Assembly: GCA_013396755.1 (NCBI GenBank)
Contig: VWZF01003897.1
Coordinates: 789,343 to 853,342, forward strand
Source of the DNA: Sclerurus mexicanus
Taxonomy: Eukaryota > Chordata > Aves > Passeriformes > Furnariidae
Direction: 5' to 3'
DNA: 64,000 bases
This document shows positions 36,311-49,958 of this stretch, in pieces. Positions within the stretch are counted from its first letter, which is position 1, and each line of letters opens with the position of its first letter. The position numbers and the translations under genes are program-made. The notes beneath the pieces are model-generated. The model was not told the DNA's origin and made no database searches. It saw nothing but the letters and a program-made list of their open reading frames with translations.

Positions 36311-37006
36311 TGATATAAAAAAAAATAAAATCCAGCTATGATGTCTCTCCATCTGCACGTCACTGACACCAGTCACAATTCTGAATCAGCAATTAAACCA
36401 GTAATGTGGCTTTGGGGTTTTTTAGGGTTCTGGCTTTTTTTGGATGGTGCGCAGGGTAGAAAAACATCTATCTTGCCCTCCCACAGGACCTACTAATTGT
36501 ATTAGTTGTATAATTCATATGACAAAGGGTTCTTTCTGGGTTTTTCGAACCATCGTTTCACAGCTTTCCTGTCTGGAAGAGTACAGAAGAGAAGTCAGAC
36601 AGTCCAAAGGGAAGGGGAAAGAGCCAAGGAAGCTGAATGATGACATTTGTGAAGGAGCAAATGCCAACAAACTGCACGCAGATAAATTCCTACGGGGGGT
36701 TTCACCCCGGATCAGCTGGCACCAGGAGCTGCAGCAGGAGCACAACTCTTTTAAAAGGTGCTATCCAAGCAATTTTGTGATGTGGTACCTTTGGGCTGAG
36801 CTTAAGCCAGAAGGGCTAAACTCTGCAGAAGGTGCCCTAAGAAGTGGGTTCACCCTTCTGAATTCTCAGCAGCTTCTGGTCTTTCTCTGGTATGATTTGC
36901 AATTCTGCTAAGCAGCGTGTGCCGTTAGACTTCATGCACTCCCCAGTCACACACTGTGCCTCAGTAAAGATCACATAGACATTAGCAGCCTTGGAAATTT
37001 CACTGC
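36311..37006. other. Unique sequence with the longest ATG frame (unassigned)
   Basis: A plus-strand frame at 36444-36911 encodes 155 residues from an ATG in weak Kozak context. The product is Ser/Lys/Leu-mixed, without signal peptide, repeats or recognisable motif, and a 76-codon antisense frame overlaps it. I regard it as a chance frame or, less likely, a lineage-specific ORF. A pyrimidine-rich tract precedes it. Confidence 0.4.
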
Positions 37007-37079
37007 TGGTTTGGGTGTTTGTTTTTTGGGTTTTTTTTTTGGTTTGGTTTCGTGTGTTGTTGGTTTTGGGTTTGTTTTT
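37007..37079 (-). repeat. G/T-rich low-complexity tract (A/C-rich on minus strand)
   Basis: Forty-four G/T-only bases (37007-37050), one C, then 28 more G/T bases. The units GGTTTGGTTT and GGTTTTGGGTTTG are the complement of the AAACC/CCCAAAC units seen in the A/C tracts elsewhere. This is the longest such tract in the window. Confidence 0.88.
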
Positions 37080-40000
37080 CTTTCAATGAACTTGCAGAAA
37101 GACCATAAGACATTTAAAACTCGAAGGAAGTCTCACTGAAAAGAGTCAAAATTCACCATTTGTTGCTGTCTCTGAGCATCTGAACTGCTGCAGTTACTTT
37201 GTATTAAGGAAAGCATTGCAGGTACCTCTGCATTTTATATCTGTTGGTAAATTACGACTTTTTAATGGCAATCACTTATACCAAAACTACATATATTGGC
37301 CCAAAGTGCCGCTTATCTGAAAGAAATGAGCAGGTTTTGACTTAATACCTTGACCAATCTCCACAATTTTATTCCAGAGATCAAAATGAACCACAATACA
37401 TTCAAGTTTACAACAAATATTTTGGAAGTGTGTTCTCAGATGTGTAAAGTTCACTCTATCACAGCAGCATTTCCTCCAGAAAGGCCAGTATTGTTATCTG
37501 GAAGCTTCAGTATTTATCTCCCCACTCAAATATTACACAAGATTTATAGTCCCTGTGTTTTATATCCGACTGCTAATCGGGAAGCAGAAATCAATATTTC
37601 AGACTGTTGAGCACCTTTAGAGAGCAGCTTTCCAGTGCTAAAGGCAGCACAGCAGAACAGCCTGATCCTGCAGTTTCACCTGGACACCAAAACCACTCAG
37701 AAACTGCGACTTAGCAACAGGAAGGGCTTGTGGCCTCATTGCAAAGAGCTCCAGAGCAGAATGAGGAAATCACAGCTTGTGAACAGAGGCAACATTGCCC
37801 CAGAGCCCTTTTCTCCCTCTCCATTCTTAGGAGGGCATGCAAAGATACGGGCTGATGCAAGACCCACCAGGAAGTGTTGAGAAATCCATTTCTAGGACAA
37901 GACAAAAGCTTCCAGCTCTCCATTACAGGGAGGTCTAAGGAATTTTAATAACACCAAAATTATCAGACAAGGTTTTGCAGATCTGCAGCAGAAAAGAAGA
38001 AGCAAAAGAAATTATATATCACAGAAGTCTGCATCATCCCTTTGGCAGAACCTTCCTGAAGTGCTTAGTCTTTCCCTTTTGTTGCCAAGAAGACTCTAGG
38101 GCCAGTACTGAAGTCGGGGTTGAATTCAGCTCTGCCACCTTGAACATAGAGCCCAGGTTTTCCAAAGGGAAAACTAACAAGTTTTTCAGTTTTATTTACA
38201 GGCAGAGAAATTATAGAAGAACTAAGAGGGCAATGAGTGCCAAAAGCTCAAGGAAATTGGTTAAAATCCAACATGACTTCTAAGGTATCACAAAATCATT
38301 TCCTTTTGAAGTGTTGTTGATTTTGGTCAATACACACTAGAACAGCATTTGAAAACTACCTGCAAGATGGGCCCTGTTCTGTGGGTGTGACACACACGCG
38401 CAGCCAAAATAATTCTTGTCCCAAATAACTGGCAGCCTAAAAACACAGGGGAAAATTATATTAATCCCTATTAGCCAAGAACTGAGGCACAGAAATTCCA
38501 GACTATAATTTTAGGGCCCAGAATAAGTGAGGACAGAATGGCAACCCCTGGTGAAGCCTTTATCCCTCTTTATTTACTGCAGACGTACCTTAGTGTACAT
38601 GACAAACCCACAAAATCCAGTTTGTGCTTCAGCCCAGGTATCAGCTCAACACCGCAATTGTGGGGCAAGACAAAAATCTTGGGATGTTTTTGGGGAAGTG
38701 TCCACCCTGATGTGATGAGCATATTTATTTCTTTAAGCATAATTTAATTTATCAAATTCGAGCTTGTTAAAACGTTTTAGACTTCTGACAACAGACCCTT
38801 TAGGGATAATTGGTTTTTAAAATGAGTAGATTTACAATGCTCTGAAAAATCATTCAGAAATCCTAGAAAACAAATGGCAACTTAATCACATATCAATTAA
38901 TCTAGCAACTATTTTTTTAAGACCAGAATTTGCTGAAGAATTGGCATTAAGGATGCTACAAAGCAAAGCCACTGTGTAATTAGTGACTAAAAGCTTTCAG
39001 AAGTGACATCTACCTCCAAGTAAAACATTTTTCACCTGTCTCATTATGTGTGGAAGAATGTAAGATGGATGAAAAAGTAGCTTTTCACTTTTGTCTTATT
39101 TTTCAAGCGGTAATTGTTGCCATGTGTTAAGAAGACAGTTACTGGGCAGTGATCCTCAGCTCCTCTTTTAGGTGAGGCTATAAAGAAGGAATATCTCTGT
39201 GCTGATAGAGCAAGTTTTCTGATTTTTTTTCCAGATACTTGAATTCACAGTCAAGGATCCTGCACCAGAACAAAGTTTTCTGCTCTCAGAGGGCTTAAAG
39301 AAGTAGAAAAGAGACAATGGAGAGACCCGAATGACTCACTTTTGGGGTCTCAACAAAGCACCACTTAGTAGCAGAAGGAGGAAAACCCTCTGTCTGGACC
39401 ATGGCTGTGGCTCAGCTAATTGTGCCAATACTGGGAGCTTTATTTTAATATGGAATTATGCTTGAAAGGCAGAGCGTTGGGAACCAGCCCGAGTGCTCTT
39501 TGTAAATGCCTCCGTGCAGCTTTTCACAGCAGAGAATTGGGAGCCAAGTGGCCGTCACAGCAGTGAAGACAGACAGTGCCCCAGCAGAAGGAAAACTGCA
39601 GCTGCATCCTGCAATGAGGGCTTGGTGGCAAAACCCAGGAATTTTATCTTTACCGTTGAGGTTGCAAGTGAACAGCTACAGAGGCAAGCTGAAATTTTGC
39701 CCTAGACCCAAACTTGGTTTGGAAGAGAAGGCAGGGTGTGGAAATCACCAGTGCAGAGGCAACAGGTGAAGTCTTAGTGGTGGGTAAGAATGCTCAGGGA
39801 AATGGGACAGAAGGAGAAGAGAAGCGGGACCAAGGACAGGGATGCTCAGGATGCCACACGATTCTCCAGGAGAAGAGGACAGAGTAACAGTAAGTGACCA
39901 CCAGAAAAATCACGGGCATGAGGCAGAAGGTAGGTCTGCTACGTCCTGGGCTGGCAATGACCTAATCACTGGAACATCCTTTTGCCCACACAGGCTAGGA

Positions 40001-41011
40001 TGTCATCTCAGGGTGGATGAATTATGGGTGGCTGTGGAGGAGAGCTGTCAAAAATGAAGCTCAGTTGCTGTCTTTCACCCAGGGTCTTGGTGGTTTCCGG
40101 AATCAAATCAGATGAGCACAGTAAGGACTTTCTCCTGCATTTGTACCACGTGATAAGCCTAATAAGTGTAGTTGTAGTGCATTATTGGCATTTTGGTCCC
40201 ACCAGGGCAGCTATCAGAGTGCTGACTCTCACACTGTGCTCGCCACCCATGATAATTTGCTTGGGCCATTAATCAAGAATACTCCCCTGAACTCTCTGAG
40301 GACACACCAGTATATACATAAAGCTGCTAGAAATAAAGTCAAAATTTCAATGGTTTTGTATGATTCGTTAACTTATAGTTGGGTTTTTTCGTCCCATTTA
40401 AGCTGCTAGCAAAACCTCAATCAGCATCCATGGAAAGATAATCCAAGTTCTTTCAGTAAACCGTGTTCCTGAGCATCGTTTGCTGGTATTTTAGGGCCTG
40501 AAGAAATCATTGTGGAGAGTGCATTAAGGCATGAGTGTATGAAGCGACTGTCACAGACACTGCCCTGTAGTGTCAGGACATGTGGTGTCTATCAAGCCAC
40601 ATCCTGCAGGCAGTGCTCTCTGTGCCTCCCACGCCCTCCGTCTCACCCCGATGCTGTGGCAGAGCAATTTCAACCAGACATTGCCATTCCTCTGTTTTCT
40701 AAACTCCCTCTGTGGCTGTTCCTCGCCAACAGGCAGCAAACTCAGAACAGCGGTGGCTGTGGCAGAAAGGAAGTCCTTAAAAAGGCAGGGAGGAGAGAAG
40801 ATCAGTTAGTCTGTACAGGTGGCTGGAAGAGAAAAGGAGGTTTCATGACGCATTCTGAACTACTGATGTAATTTTTTTCTTCCAAAATGCTGTATTGGAA
40901 ATATCTTTGTGGATATCCAGATATTGCTTTTTGCTAAAATCAGGTCAGCAAAGAAAAAATGTTCATAACGTTTTCAATAAATATTAGAACACCTTGAACA
41001 CAAACATTAAT
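37080..41011. other. Unique non-coding sequence, no gene seen
   Basis: Frames up to 119 codons (40512-40871, plus, Cys-rich at its start) are unassigned. A pyrimidine tract and AG at 39234 precede a 23-codon frame (ILEFTVKDPAPEQSFLLSEG onwards) that could be an exon but is not supported further. Purine-rich sequence lies at 39780-39900. No transposon was recognised. Confidence 0.5.
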
Positions 41012-41031
41012 AAACAAACAAAACCCAAACA
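41012..41031 (+). repeat. Short A/C-only tract (20 nt)
   Basis: Twenty A/C bases made of AAAC units followed by CCCAAAC, of the same type as the longer tracts. Confidence 0.7.
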
Positions 41032-43956
41032 GACAATACCAAGATTTTTTTTCTATTTTTATTTCTGTAAAGGATGATTTTGAAGAAAGAATCATTACTG
41101 AAAAAATTCAAGTAGTTCTAATGCTCTAGATTTGATTTATTTTCAGATGTGATATTAATCTTCTGAGCTATAGAAGGTAAGGATTTGCATCTAGTTTGCA
41201 AGTGCTATTAGTCAGGAACTCTTCCACTGAACTGAATGGGAAAGGGCTAGTATGAACCAGCTTTAAATAAAATCAGAATTTTAATTCTCTTTGTTTGATC
41301 TGTTAACTAATGTCCAATCACTTTCAGACTGAAGTCACTCATGTAATTTTCCGCAGCACCCCTGGTCAGACAGTCAAAGTCTTCCATCAAGAAGCTCTTT
41401 CAGTTCATCTTTGTGAATTTTCTGTCCTGTCTTGCTCCTAATCTACCTACAGTAAAATGTCTGGAGAGGTTAAATATGATTCTATTGTTCCTTTTGGAAT
41501 TACATATCTCCGGTCTGAATCTACCCAGAGAGGGAGTGACCACATTTTTTGTGCATGCCCAAGTGTGTCTGAGTGTCTTTCTTCCCACTGGACCGCACAA
41601 AGGAAGCAGGATTAGTAGCTCAGTGATTGTGCATTGTGAAAACTAACACATCCCACATTTTTCTTGCACAGGACTGAGGTCTGGAAAGCTTTTTTCTGTC
41701 TCTGAACGAGAGAATATGAGCAGGACATGAGCCTGTTGTGCAACCTTGAATATTTGCTGGGGATAGTGATGGGAAGAGGGATGCTGGCTCACCAGAGGGT
41801 CTCCTCTGGGGTCTGACCTCCTGGAGGCATGTGGGCTGTCTCGGGACCTTGCTGCACTCCCCAGCACGACCAGGCTTTTTAGACTCCAGGTATGCAGCTC
41901 CTGCATGGAAGAGTGGTGATATTCATCCCCAAATCCCACTGCTGAGGAGAGATTTTTCGGTGTGGTCTGCTCCTCAGTGTGGTTTCAAATGAGCCAAAAC
42001 AGAAGCACATGCTCCCCCTGAAAGCAATTTTGCAGCGTGAATGAGCACAGATATTAGGGAATTTTTTCTCATATTTTCCTCTATTCTGAGAACTCTTATT
42101 TCTGTTTTTGTTCACCTTCCTCACTCCGTTCCAGTGTGAACAGCCTGCTTGTTATTGTGATGTTACAAATAGCACAAAGTAACTGAAGATCTTGAATTAC
42201 GAGGAACACATTTGGATTATTCATTTGTTGCCAAAATTGCCCAAAGGATTTCTATTTCATCCCTGCAGTCCCTTGATCTTGATGCTTCCTTCACTTTAAC
42301 ACCCTGGTATTATATATATTTTTCATCTGCTTCAGAATTAGACAGACCAGAAGTGATACCTTTGCCAATTCATCTTCACTTACACTTTCTTCATTCAGGC
42401 TGTCAGAGACTACTGCAAAAGGGAGACAAAGCTGGAACATGACAAATAGGCACGGTGATTGTTTTCAACATGCCACAAAAAAGTAGGACAAAATATCTTA
42501 ATGTTTTCCTCTTTTCCCTCATCCTTCATTCAGCAGAGATTTGCTGTCATTTATAAAGGTCACTGGCCTATGAAGCAACTGAGAAGGCAAAAAACTTTTT
42601 CTTCCTTTCCAAATATGTGTTCAAGCTGCAGCAAGAACATAAACCCTTTATTATGTGATGGGTGGCTGCAGCCACAGCGAGTCACAATCAGTTGAATAAA
42701 GGATTTTAGGGGCATGCCTCTGTTTATTTATGCCTGCCCCAAAAAAACGTGTTATAAAACCAGATAAAATGATGCTTTAGTGTAGGCATTTTGGAACTCA
42801 TGACAACTCAGACAGTTTTCATTGCGATGATCCTGGAATATTTTGAAATGAGGTCATTCAACACTGTGCAAAAGGCAAAAAAATAAAAAAAGTTAAATCA
42901 ATAGATTGCTATGTCTCATGCTGTACATCTTGTATATGCATTTTGCAAGTATGACTGATAAGAACACTCTTTCTCTCCACAAATAAACCCTGTTTCCTCA
43001 CAAAGCAAGTGAGAGCTGATGACTGTTCCAGAGGTAATATGTTTTAATTTTGAAAGACTATGATAGTCACAGTAGGTATATTTACCTAACTAAGACTTCC
43101 ACCACAGTCCACAGGTCAAGTGTCTTAAGGAGAACCTTCTCTTGTCATGCATTGCTCTTCCTCTCCATTAAAATTCCTGGTGGAAAAATAATCTAAGCAG
43201 CACAGAATGAAGCAACCAAAGTACAGCTGTCATGAAGTACACTAAAAGCTTTTCCCCATCGAAATATTTCAAGTTCCAATCCAGGTATCTTACCTTTGAA
43301 ATTTCTGCACTTTTCCTTTCTCATGAAGAATGACTAACTTTCTTAAAGTGCTTAATTGTAAGTGGCTAAGTAGTGCCATTTAACTCAGGGAGAGTGTTCA
43401 AGTGCTCAAAGATAAGATGCATTTACAGAGAACGGAGCATACAGTACCTTGTGTCCACTTGAGACAACGATCAGAAAGAGTATTTGAAGATTTTTTTTTT
43501 TTCAAATTGTATTTTTCTGTATCGTTCATTATAATTTCTGGTCTTTAAGATGGTTAAAAAATATGGTAGGATTTAAGTTGATCCTGTCGATTTACTTTTT
43601 TGGTGGAAAAAAAGCTTTTTCAGGTTTTGAGGTATTTCCCAGGCTTGTGAGACCGCAATTCAGGAAAACAGACCTGTAGGAAAGTAGGATGCGGGAAGAA
43701 AGGCAAGCAAACTCCCTGAAAACAGGAGGCACCATGTATGATGCCTGTACTCCCAAAATCTGAGTGCAAGCTGCTTGTCTCAGCAGTTTGTCATGAGAAT
43801 TTGTTCCTATAAAGTGTCCATTAGATTTAGGGTACTGTGAAAAATTTAAGTCTTCATGCTGCTTTGAGGAGAGTCTGCAGGCTTAGGACTCAAGGTCTTG
43901 CTCTCTGGTGATAAGGTTTTTAAATATCAACAGCAATTCCTCTTCTCTTCCCCCTG
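41032..43956. other. Unique non-coding sequence, no gene seen
   Basis: Frames on both strands at 41400-42124 (up to 98 codons) are unassigned. T13 occurs at about 43490-43502. The block 41749-41880 is GC-richer, but no repeat family was recognised. Confidence 0.55.
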
Positions 43957-43983
43957 AAAAAAAACCCCCACACAACAAACCAA
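43957..43983 (+). repeat. A/C-only tract (27 nt)
   Basis: An A8 run, then CCCCCACACAACAAACCAA, without G or T. Confidence 0.75.
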
Positions 43984-46900
43984 GACTTTTACCCACTAGT
44001 CTAGATTTTCTCACTAAATATTTTCTCCAGCTCTCTCTTCAGAATCCCTGTTGCCTTCGTTATCTTCGTGCCACAGAAGCATTTTGTTTGTGACAGGTAA
44101 ATGGACCCAGCTCCCAGGAAGACATAGCAGTAAGGAGTTACCCTGCAGATTAACACAGGATTTTGGTGACTGTGCCAAGAGGAGAAGACCCCATATCAAA
44201 AAGAGAAGCATGTCTGGTGTTTTAGAGCTTTGGCATTATGAAGATAAATCTGTAAACAGATTTTCAATGAAGATGTTTTGGTTTCAAATTTTAAAAAGAT
44301 TTTCTGAGCAGTAGAATAGCTTGGTGAACTTTAAAACAAGACCACCACAAGCAGAGCACGCTGTTCTAGCTGTGTTTGTCATCCTCACACCTCACCCGAA
44401 TTTATCTAGAAGAGGTTGGCAAAAAACTATGGATCTGAATGCACCTGGCACACATCAGCATTCACAGCAATGCAGGGAAAGATCAAGCCTAGGACAGTTT
44501 AAGGCAATGTAAACCAATAACGCTCGAGATTACCTGAGGATCTTCTCAACCTGCCCAGGAGCTCCCTGGATGACATACAGCAAGTGGAATGTAACATTTG
44601 TTCTGTGATTAGAAGAGACTCATCTCCGATCTCTATTTTCAAGCGCCAAGAGAATGGAGGATGCGTTATCAGTGGGATGGACACTGTTGTGGTTGGCATT
44701 AAAAAACATTCCAGAAATCAAAGTATTTTAGTGTTCTCCCAGTTATTAACACCACTTGCAGTGGAAAAGAATGACAGGAGCAAACTCGGGTCCTTGACTT
44801 CTGCATTTCAGCTCAGAACAACAGCGTGACAGCACCACTGTTGAAATTAGATTGTTTAAGAATTCAGATCAATGAGTTTTAGGGGGAAAAAAATGTGTTT
44901 CTTTAAGCATGTTCTCTCCCTTCAGCTGATACCAGAATGCAAATCTACACTGGGATATTCCCAGCAGGATTGGTGTGATTTTTGTGGAGCCCCACTGGTG
45001 TCATGTAGGTCACATACCCACTGCATATCCTAACCCTTGAATATACAGACAGACTAAAATCACACAGGAACCACTGGGGCCCCCCAATGGAATTTTTTTC
45101 TCCGTTTGTCCTTGTAATAGCTCCAGAAAAAGCATGAGCTGATTGAATGGCTCACGTTGCAGGTATTTCATGGGAGTACCTTTCTATTTTACAGACAGGC
45201 ACCATGGGTTCATGTCCCACATAGGTGCCTCTCATTGGAATAATGAGTAATGTGTAGGTGCTAAAAATCCTTTGCAAATCTCAGAGTGGCTCAGGCCCAG
45301 ACCTTCAAAGGAGTATAATGGCAGATTGAGAGGTCTCTGTAGCCATGAAATCAAACTTGGGCCAAGCTCAAATCCATGGCTCTAACTCCAGTGTCAGCTG
45401 GAGCTGCGTTGTTTGGATCCCGCATGGCTATGTCCATATCTTATAGGAACTAGTAACAAAGGAAGGAAATGGAACTCTTTTCTTTCAGACCACTAGTGAA
45501 CCCTCTACAGGACTGCCTTTGTCTTAACACAAGTTCTTTCCTGCACTGATAACACAGATAACAGAAAGGGAGAAGGAATGAGACCAGCCCTCCATAACAC
45601 TCTGATTTTTATCATGATTTTTTTTTTTTTTAATGGAGCACAATTTTTGGTGAAGTTTTTTTTCAAGTTTTTTCCAGTGAAAAATAGAGAGCACACAATT
45701 TAAGTTAAGCTGCAATAACTCTAGTTTCCTTGAAGTGTCACAATTCTTGTTATAAATGTTTCCTTATGAAAGGAAAGTGTAATTATTTTGCTAATATGCA
45801 TGAAAATAGCATCTGAGGAACAGAAACAATATGGTACTGTTTGACTTGGAATTTACTCCCCAGCTGTTAATAACCTGCCTACGTCTCTGGTGGAATTGTG
45901 AGTTTGCTATTCCTGTGCTTACAACAAATAGCAACTGTTTCTGAAACCAGGAGCTGGGCCAAAGGGGAAAAAAAGGAAGCCCAAAACACATAAACAAACC
46001 CCTTAAAGTCCATATTGTATATTTAAATTAGTTCCCCAGAGCAGCAAGAAGTAAAAAACCTCATGTGCATCTTGTTGTGTTGTTCCAAGTACTGTTTGAT
46101 TTTTGGAGAAAGCAAAAGTCTGTGAGAGCTTTTTAAAATTGCATTTGTAATTGCATACGCACTCTATTGTTAAATAAATATTTGCAGTAATTAGTAATAT
46201 TATATTTCCACCAACTTTGCCCCAAACCATGTGAGGGACCAAAAGTATCTGATTTTGAGACAGTTACAAAGGGTTATTGCCCCAGATTTTGTTTATCATA
46301 ATTCGTGGAAAACACAGCAACTGAATGATGCTTGAATTATGTCTCATGTCTGGGCAGTTCTGACAGTCATTTTGATATATTTGTGTTTTGGGTGCAATCT
46401 TCTAATGTATTTAAATGACTGAAGAGTGAGGGTTTGATTTTCACAAAGGGTATATACCAGTCGAAATCTGATTAGACCTATTAGTGCCTACTTTTCTGAA
46501 CTTCCAAGCAAAATAAAAATTAAGGCCCTTGAAATATATTTCTTTTTAATTAGATTTTACTTTAGACAAGCAAAAAAGAATTACCTACTGACAAGGTTAT
46601 CTAATTGAATTCGTCACACAGTCGCCATCCAAGCACTGCCACTTTGTCACAAGAAAATTGGCTTTGCTGGGCATCCTGACCATTAGCAAACTTAAATGTC
46701 TCAAAGACAAGTGTAAAAAAAAGAATCAGGACACCATCAGTACCTACCGGCCTTATGTTCTTTCCCTTTATTGCTATGAACAGAGGCATTTCACTGGTGT
46801 GACCTGTAGCATAAAGAAAGGTGGGTATATGAATGTCTTTAATAGAACTTGAACTTTTGCTCCAAACTTCCCTCAAACTCCTGCTGTATTGATTTTATGG

Positions 46901-47432
46901 CATGAGCTGTCTCCCTAGCACAGGAAAGTCCCATAACCTGTCTGAAAAAAAAGTAGATTTACCTCTTAAATAATTAGTTTTCCTTCCCCCTTCCTGACTT
47001 TGATTTTTCCTATACTTTGCTAAAATGACACATCCTCAGCCCTAATGAAGTACACACAAATATTGTGCTGGCTTTTTTTTTCTTTTGGTTTTGCAAACAT
47101 GTGACAGTGCTTCAAATCCCCTGACGGTTGATATATCGCTCAAATAAATCCTCCAGATGGGTAATAACACAGTGCACTCCATAATGTCCCTTTACATGTC
47201 GGATTATTTACCACACTCATCAGCAATTGCACGTTTGCTGGAGAAACAAGTGGTGTGATATGGGCAGCTCTTGTGTCACCATCACGATCCCTCCCTGGGA
47301 GACCGGAACCAAGGACAGGGCTGTGCACCCATGAGAAGCTGTGAAAAGGAACTCTGAAATGGATTTAACTTTCCAAGTGTATATTTCCCACATTGCGAAA
47401 ATTTTTTCGTAATTCAGATTCAGATCCACTCA
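43984..47432. other. Unique non-coding sequence, no gene seen
   Basis: Frames up to 91 codons (46601-46876, minus) are unassigned. The part 46130-46210, with GTAATTGCATACG and GCAGTAATTAGTAATATT, is a possible homeodomain/POU-site cluster. T runs lie at about 45618-45631. Confidence 0.55.
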
Positions 47433-47625
47433 AAGAATTATAGAGCAGTAGATGCTGGAAGTGATCTCTGGAGGTTATCTAGTCCAATTCTCCCCCTTGC
47501 TCAAAGCAGGGTCAACTAGACCAGGGTGCTCAGGACTTGTCTAGTTAGGTTTTGAATATCTCCAAGGATGAGGATGAAACCACAAAGTCTCTGACAAACC
47601 TGGGCCAATGTCTGAATTGTGTTCA
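47433..47625 (-). mobile_element. CR1 LINE 3' fragment, minus orientation, diverged
   Basis: The stretches GATCTCTGGAGGTTATCTAG, then TCCAATTCTCCCCCTTGCTC, AAAGCAGGGTCAACTAGACC, and TTTTGAATATCTCCAAGGAT match the complement of the CR1 3' region. The terminal end faces left (AGAATTATAGAG). It breaks off after about 190 bases, so it is strongly 5'-truncated. More diverged than the copy at 34118, and of a different CR1 subtype (the TGCTCAAAGCAGGGTCAACTAG variant). Confidence 0.92.
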
Positions 47626-49739
47626 TGAATCTTGGCCTGGAAATGAAATGGAATGGAAACGGAAAATTACGCTTCCATTTCCAATGCCTCACCTGAGCAA
47701 AACGAGGTACAAATAATTGACAGCTATATAACTATATTTTAACAGCTTTTCTTCTGTTTCAAAATCACAAAATAATGTTTTGAAAAGATGCTGTTAGTAA
47801 CAAGAGACAAACAATCCATCTTGTTGGCTTCCTTTAGTGTTTGCAATGGAAGTCTGCTCTTACACAGAGTAAATCTGGCCCCTGTGGATCCTGACCTGGC
47901 TGGCAGAAGCACCAGAATCTTTCTGCTGATTTCAGTGGGCTTTATGCTAAAACAGATCTCACATCTTTTAAGCAGACATGAATTTGTGTTGCTTATATTT
48001 GACTGAGATGAGGCAACTATGAGAAAACAGTTTTAATATTTAAATTAGTCAAATGCTTAATTATGAAAGTGCTGAAAGACGAATGCTCACCTTCATTGCA
48101 CTTCAATGGCTTGTAAATTGGCAAGTAGCTGTAAATTAACTCCTGGATTTCTTTAGGTCGATCAAATCAGATTTAATGAAGTCTTTGAAATTCGTGGATT
48201 AAAGGTATAAAAGTGTGCATCATAGAATAGGCGAGAACCGTAGCAATAGTTGTTAATTTCTATTTTATTCTCTTTTGTTCTCTGTCTTTTTTCCACAAAC
48301 CTCCAAAAAAAGAATAGAAGTGCAATATTTCTGGGGAGCAGATCTTCAAGTGGTGCTAAAGCCCTGATCTTCACAAAAGAATACCTGATAAAGCCTTCAC
48401 TTCTTGTCTCTGATCATTTATTGAGAAGGACTTCCACTTTCCTCTTCGCTTCCCGCTTTGCAGACTTCCTGTCACCGATCCTACTGCATTGCCTGGCAGG
48501 CACAACATGAAAGCTGCCATTCCTGTTCGTTAGAAAATCTTCCATAAGGGACACTATGCAATAAATCAGTAAACAGCCCTGTTAAATCTCAGCATTTCAT
48601 CTTGCCATCTGTAAAAAAAAAAAAAGGAATAAAAAAAAATAATTGTTCCCAGAGATCTGTTTGAAAGATATCAGCAAAGTTATCAACAGGGAGACAGATG
48701 ACATGATTCGAGTGAAAGGATTGGTAAATATCTTGCTTCAGAAAGAGCACCCAAAAGTGAACTCACACATCTAAAGAATGGGGTTTTAACAAAGTGAATG
48801 CAAAAGGGTGTGGGGAAAGAGGAAAACTCAGTCAACCAAGAGGGCAAACCACCTCGAGAGAAGGCAATTTGCTTTTTTAACTTGTGGACAGAACTTTTGC
48901 TAATTGAGTTATCAATAGGTATTTTCTTCTGTTATAGTACTTCCTAACAATAATTAATTTTCAAGAAATGATTTCCATGTAAATGTGATTGTATTTAAGC
49001 ATCATTATTATCCACCAAAACAAAACCTTGTCTCAAGCCCAGATCTTCATAAAAATGTATCAGTGTGAAGAAAATCTTCTTTTCTTTCTGCCTTCAGAAC
49101 TCATAGGTGTTTGCTCTGATTCTGTGGAAAGCAAGACACCTCCTAATATTGTCTTTAAATTCTTCCGTGTTTCATCCATGTATGAGCTAATTTTACTATG
49201 GGCAAGAGGAAGGAGAGACCTTTGTGGCAAAGGAAACAAATAGCTCTACCTCTCTGCAGATAAGAACAGCTTTTCACTTGGAAAAAAAAAAAGCAAAAAT
49301 GATGTGTTAGAATGATGTGCAACTGCTTCCCTCTCAAAAAGCTGGGCTAATGCCTGCCAGTTTGCCCTGGTGCTTGAAAAGGCCCTTGAAAAGCTGCTGC
49401 GGGTTTCAAGAGCCCAGGCAGGCAGAACACTCCCAGCACCCCAGTCAGTGTAAATTTAGTGTTCCAGCATCCACATTCCATTTCTGTGTTGCTGGATAGC
49501 ATATCCCTTCCAGCATATGCTCCCTGGCCTGAATATTCAAAGAGAAACGGGGACAGCACAGACATCCATGGAGACTAAAAGCTGAAATTTAGCCCACCCC
49601 TTTACACTGTGAATGGGCTTCCTGTTCCACTCTCATTCATGTAAGGAATTTTGGCCCTTAACATGCTCCAGAGAAAAGCCACCAAAGCTGTGATTAAATA
49701 ATGAGTTGATCTGCTGTGTACAAGTGCTACAAGATGATA
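47626..49739. other. Unique non-coding sequence, no gene seen
   Basis: A13 and A9 runs lie at 48613-48625 and 48631-48639. Frames up to 86 codons (48250-48510, plus) are unassigned. ATCATAGAATAG at 48218 resembles a CR1 terminus but has no CR1 body beside it. Confidence 0.55.
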
Positions 49740-49958
49740 CATGAGAGCAGCCTTTTCAAGAAGGACTTGGGGGTGCTGGTGGAGGAGACATGACCCAGCA
49801 ATGTGTGATTGCAGCCCAGAAAGCCAAATATATCCTGGGCTGCACCAAAAGCAGCGTGGCCAGCAGGGAGAGGGAGGTGATTCCCCTCCTTTGCCCCAAC
49901 GTGAGACCCACCTGGAGTGCTGCATCCAGCCCTGGGTACCCAGCACAGGAATATATCA
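49740..49958 (+). mobile_element. CR1 LINE fragment, plus orientation, C-terminal ORF2 part
   Basis: AAGAAGGACTTGGGGGTGCT, then GCAGCCCAGAAAGCCAAATA, TATCCTGGGCTGCACCAAAA, GCAGCGTGGCCAGCAGGGAG, and CACCTGGAGTGCTGCATCCA are CR1 sequence just upstream of the 3' UTR. Translated, the region gives the typical KKDLGVLV and W.AAP/IKSVASR-like string with frameshifts. The copy lacks the true 3' end, which is unusual because CR1 copies normally keep it. A later deletion or rearrangement has probably removed it. Overlapping frames on both strands are by-products. Confidence 0.93.

Noticed and set aside
36444..36911. 155-codon ATG frame as a gene
   Set aside because: No recognisable domain, weak start context, overlapping antisense frame and a length expected by chance over 64 kb.
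39214..39306. Pyrimidine tract and AG at 39234 followed by a 23-codon frame
   Set aside because: Splice-like acceptors are common in intronic and intergenic DNA and there is no recognised protein or donor; weaker than the 13286 case.
40512..40871. 119-codon Cys-containing frame, considered as a secreted protein
   Set aside because: Starts at a non-ATG codon, no signal peptide, irregular cysteine spacing, overlapping frames on both strands.
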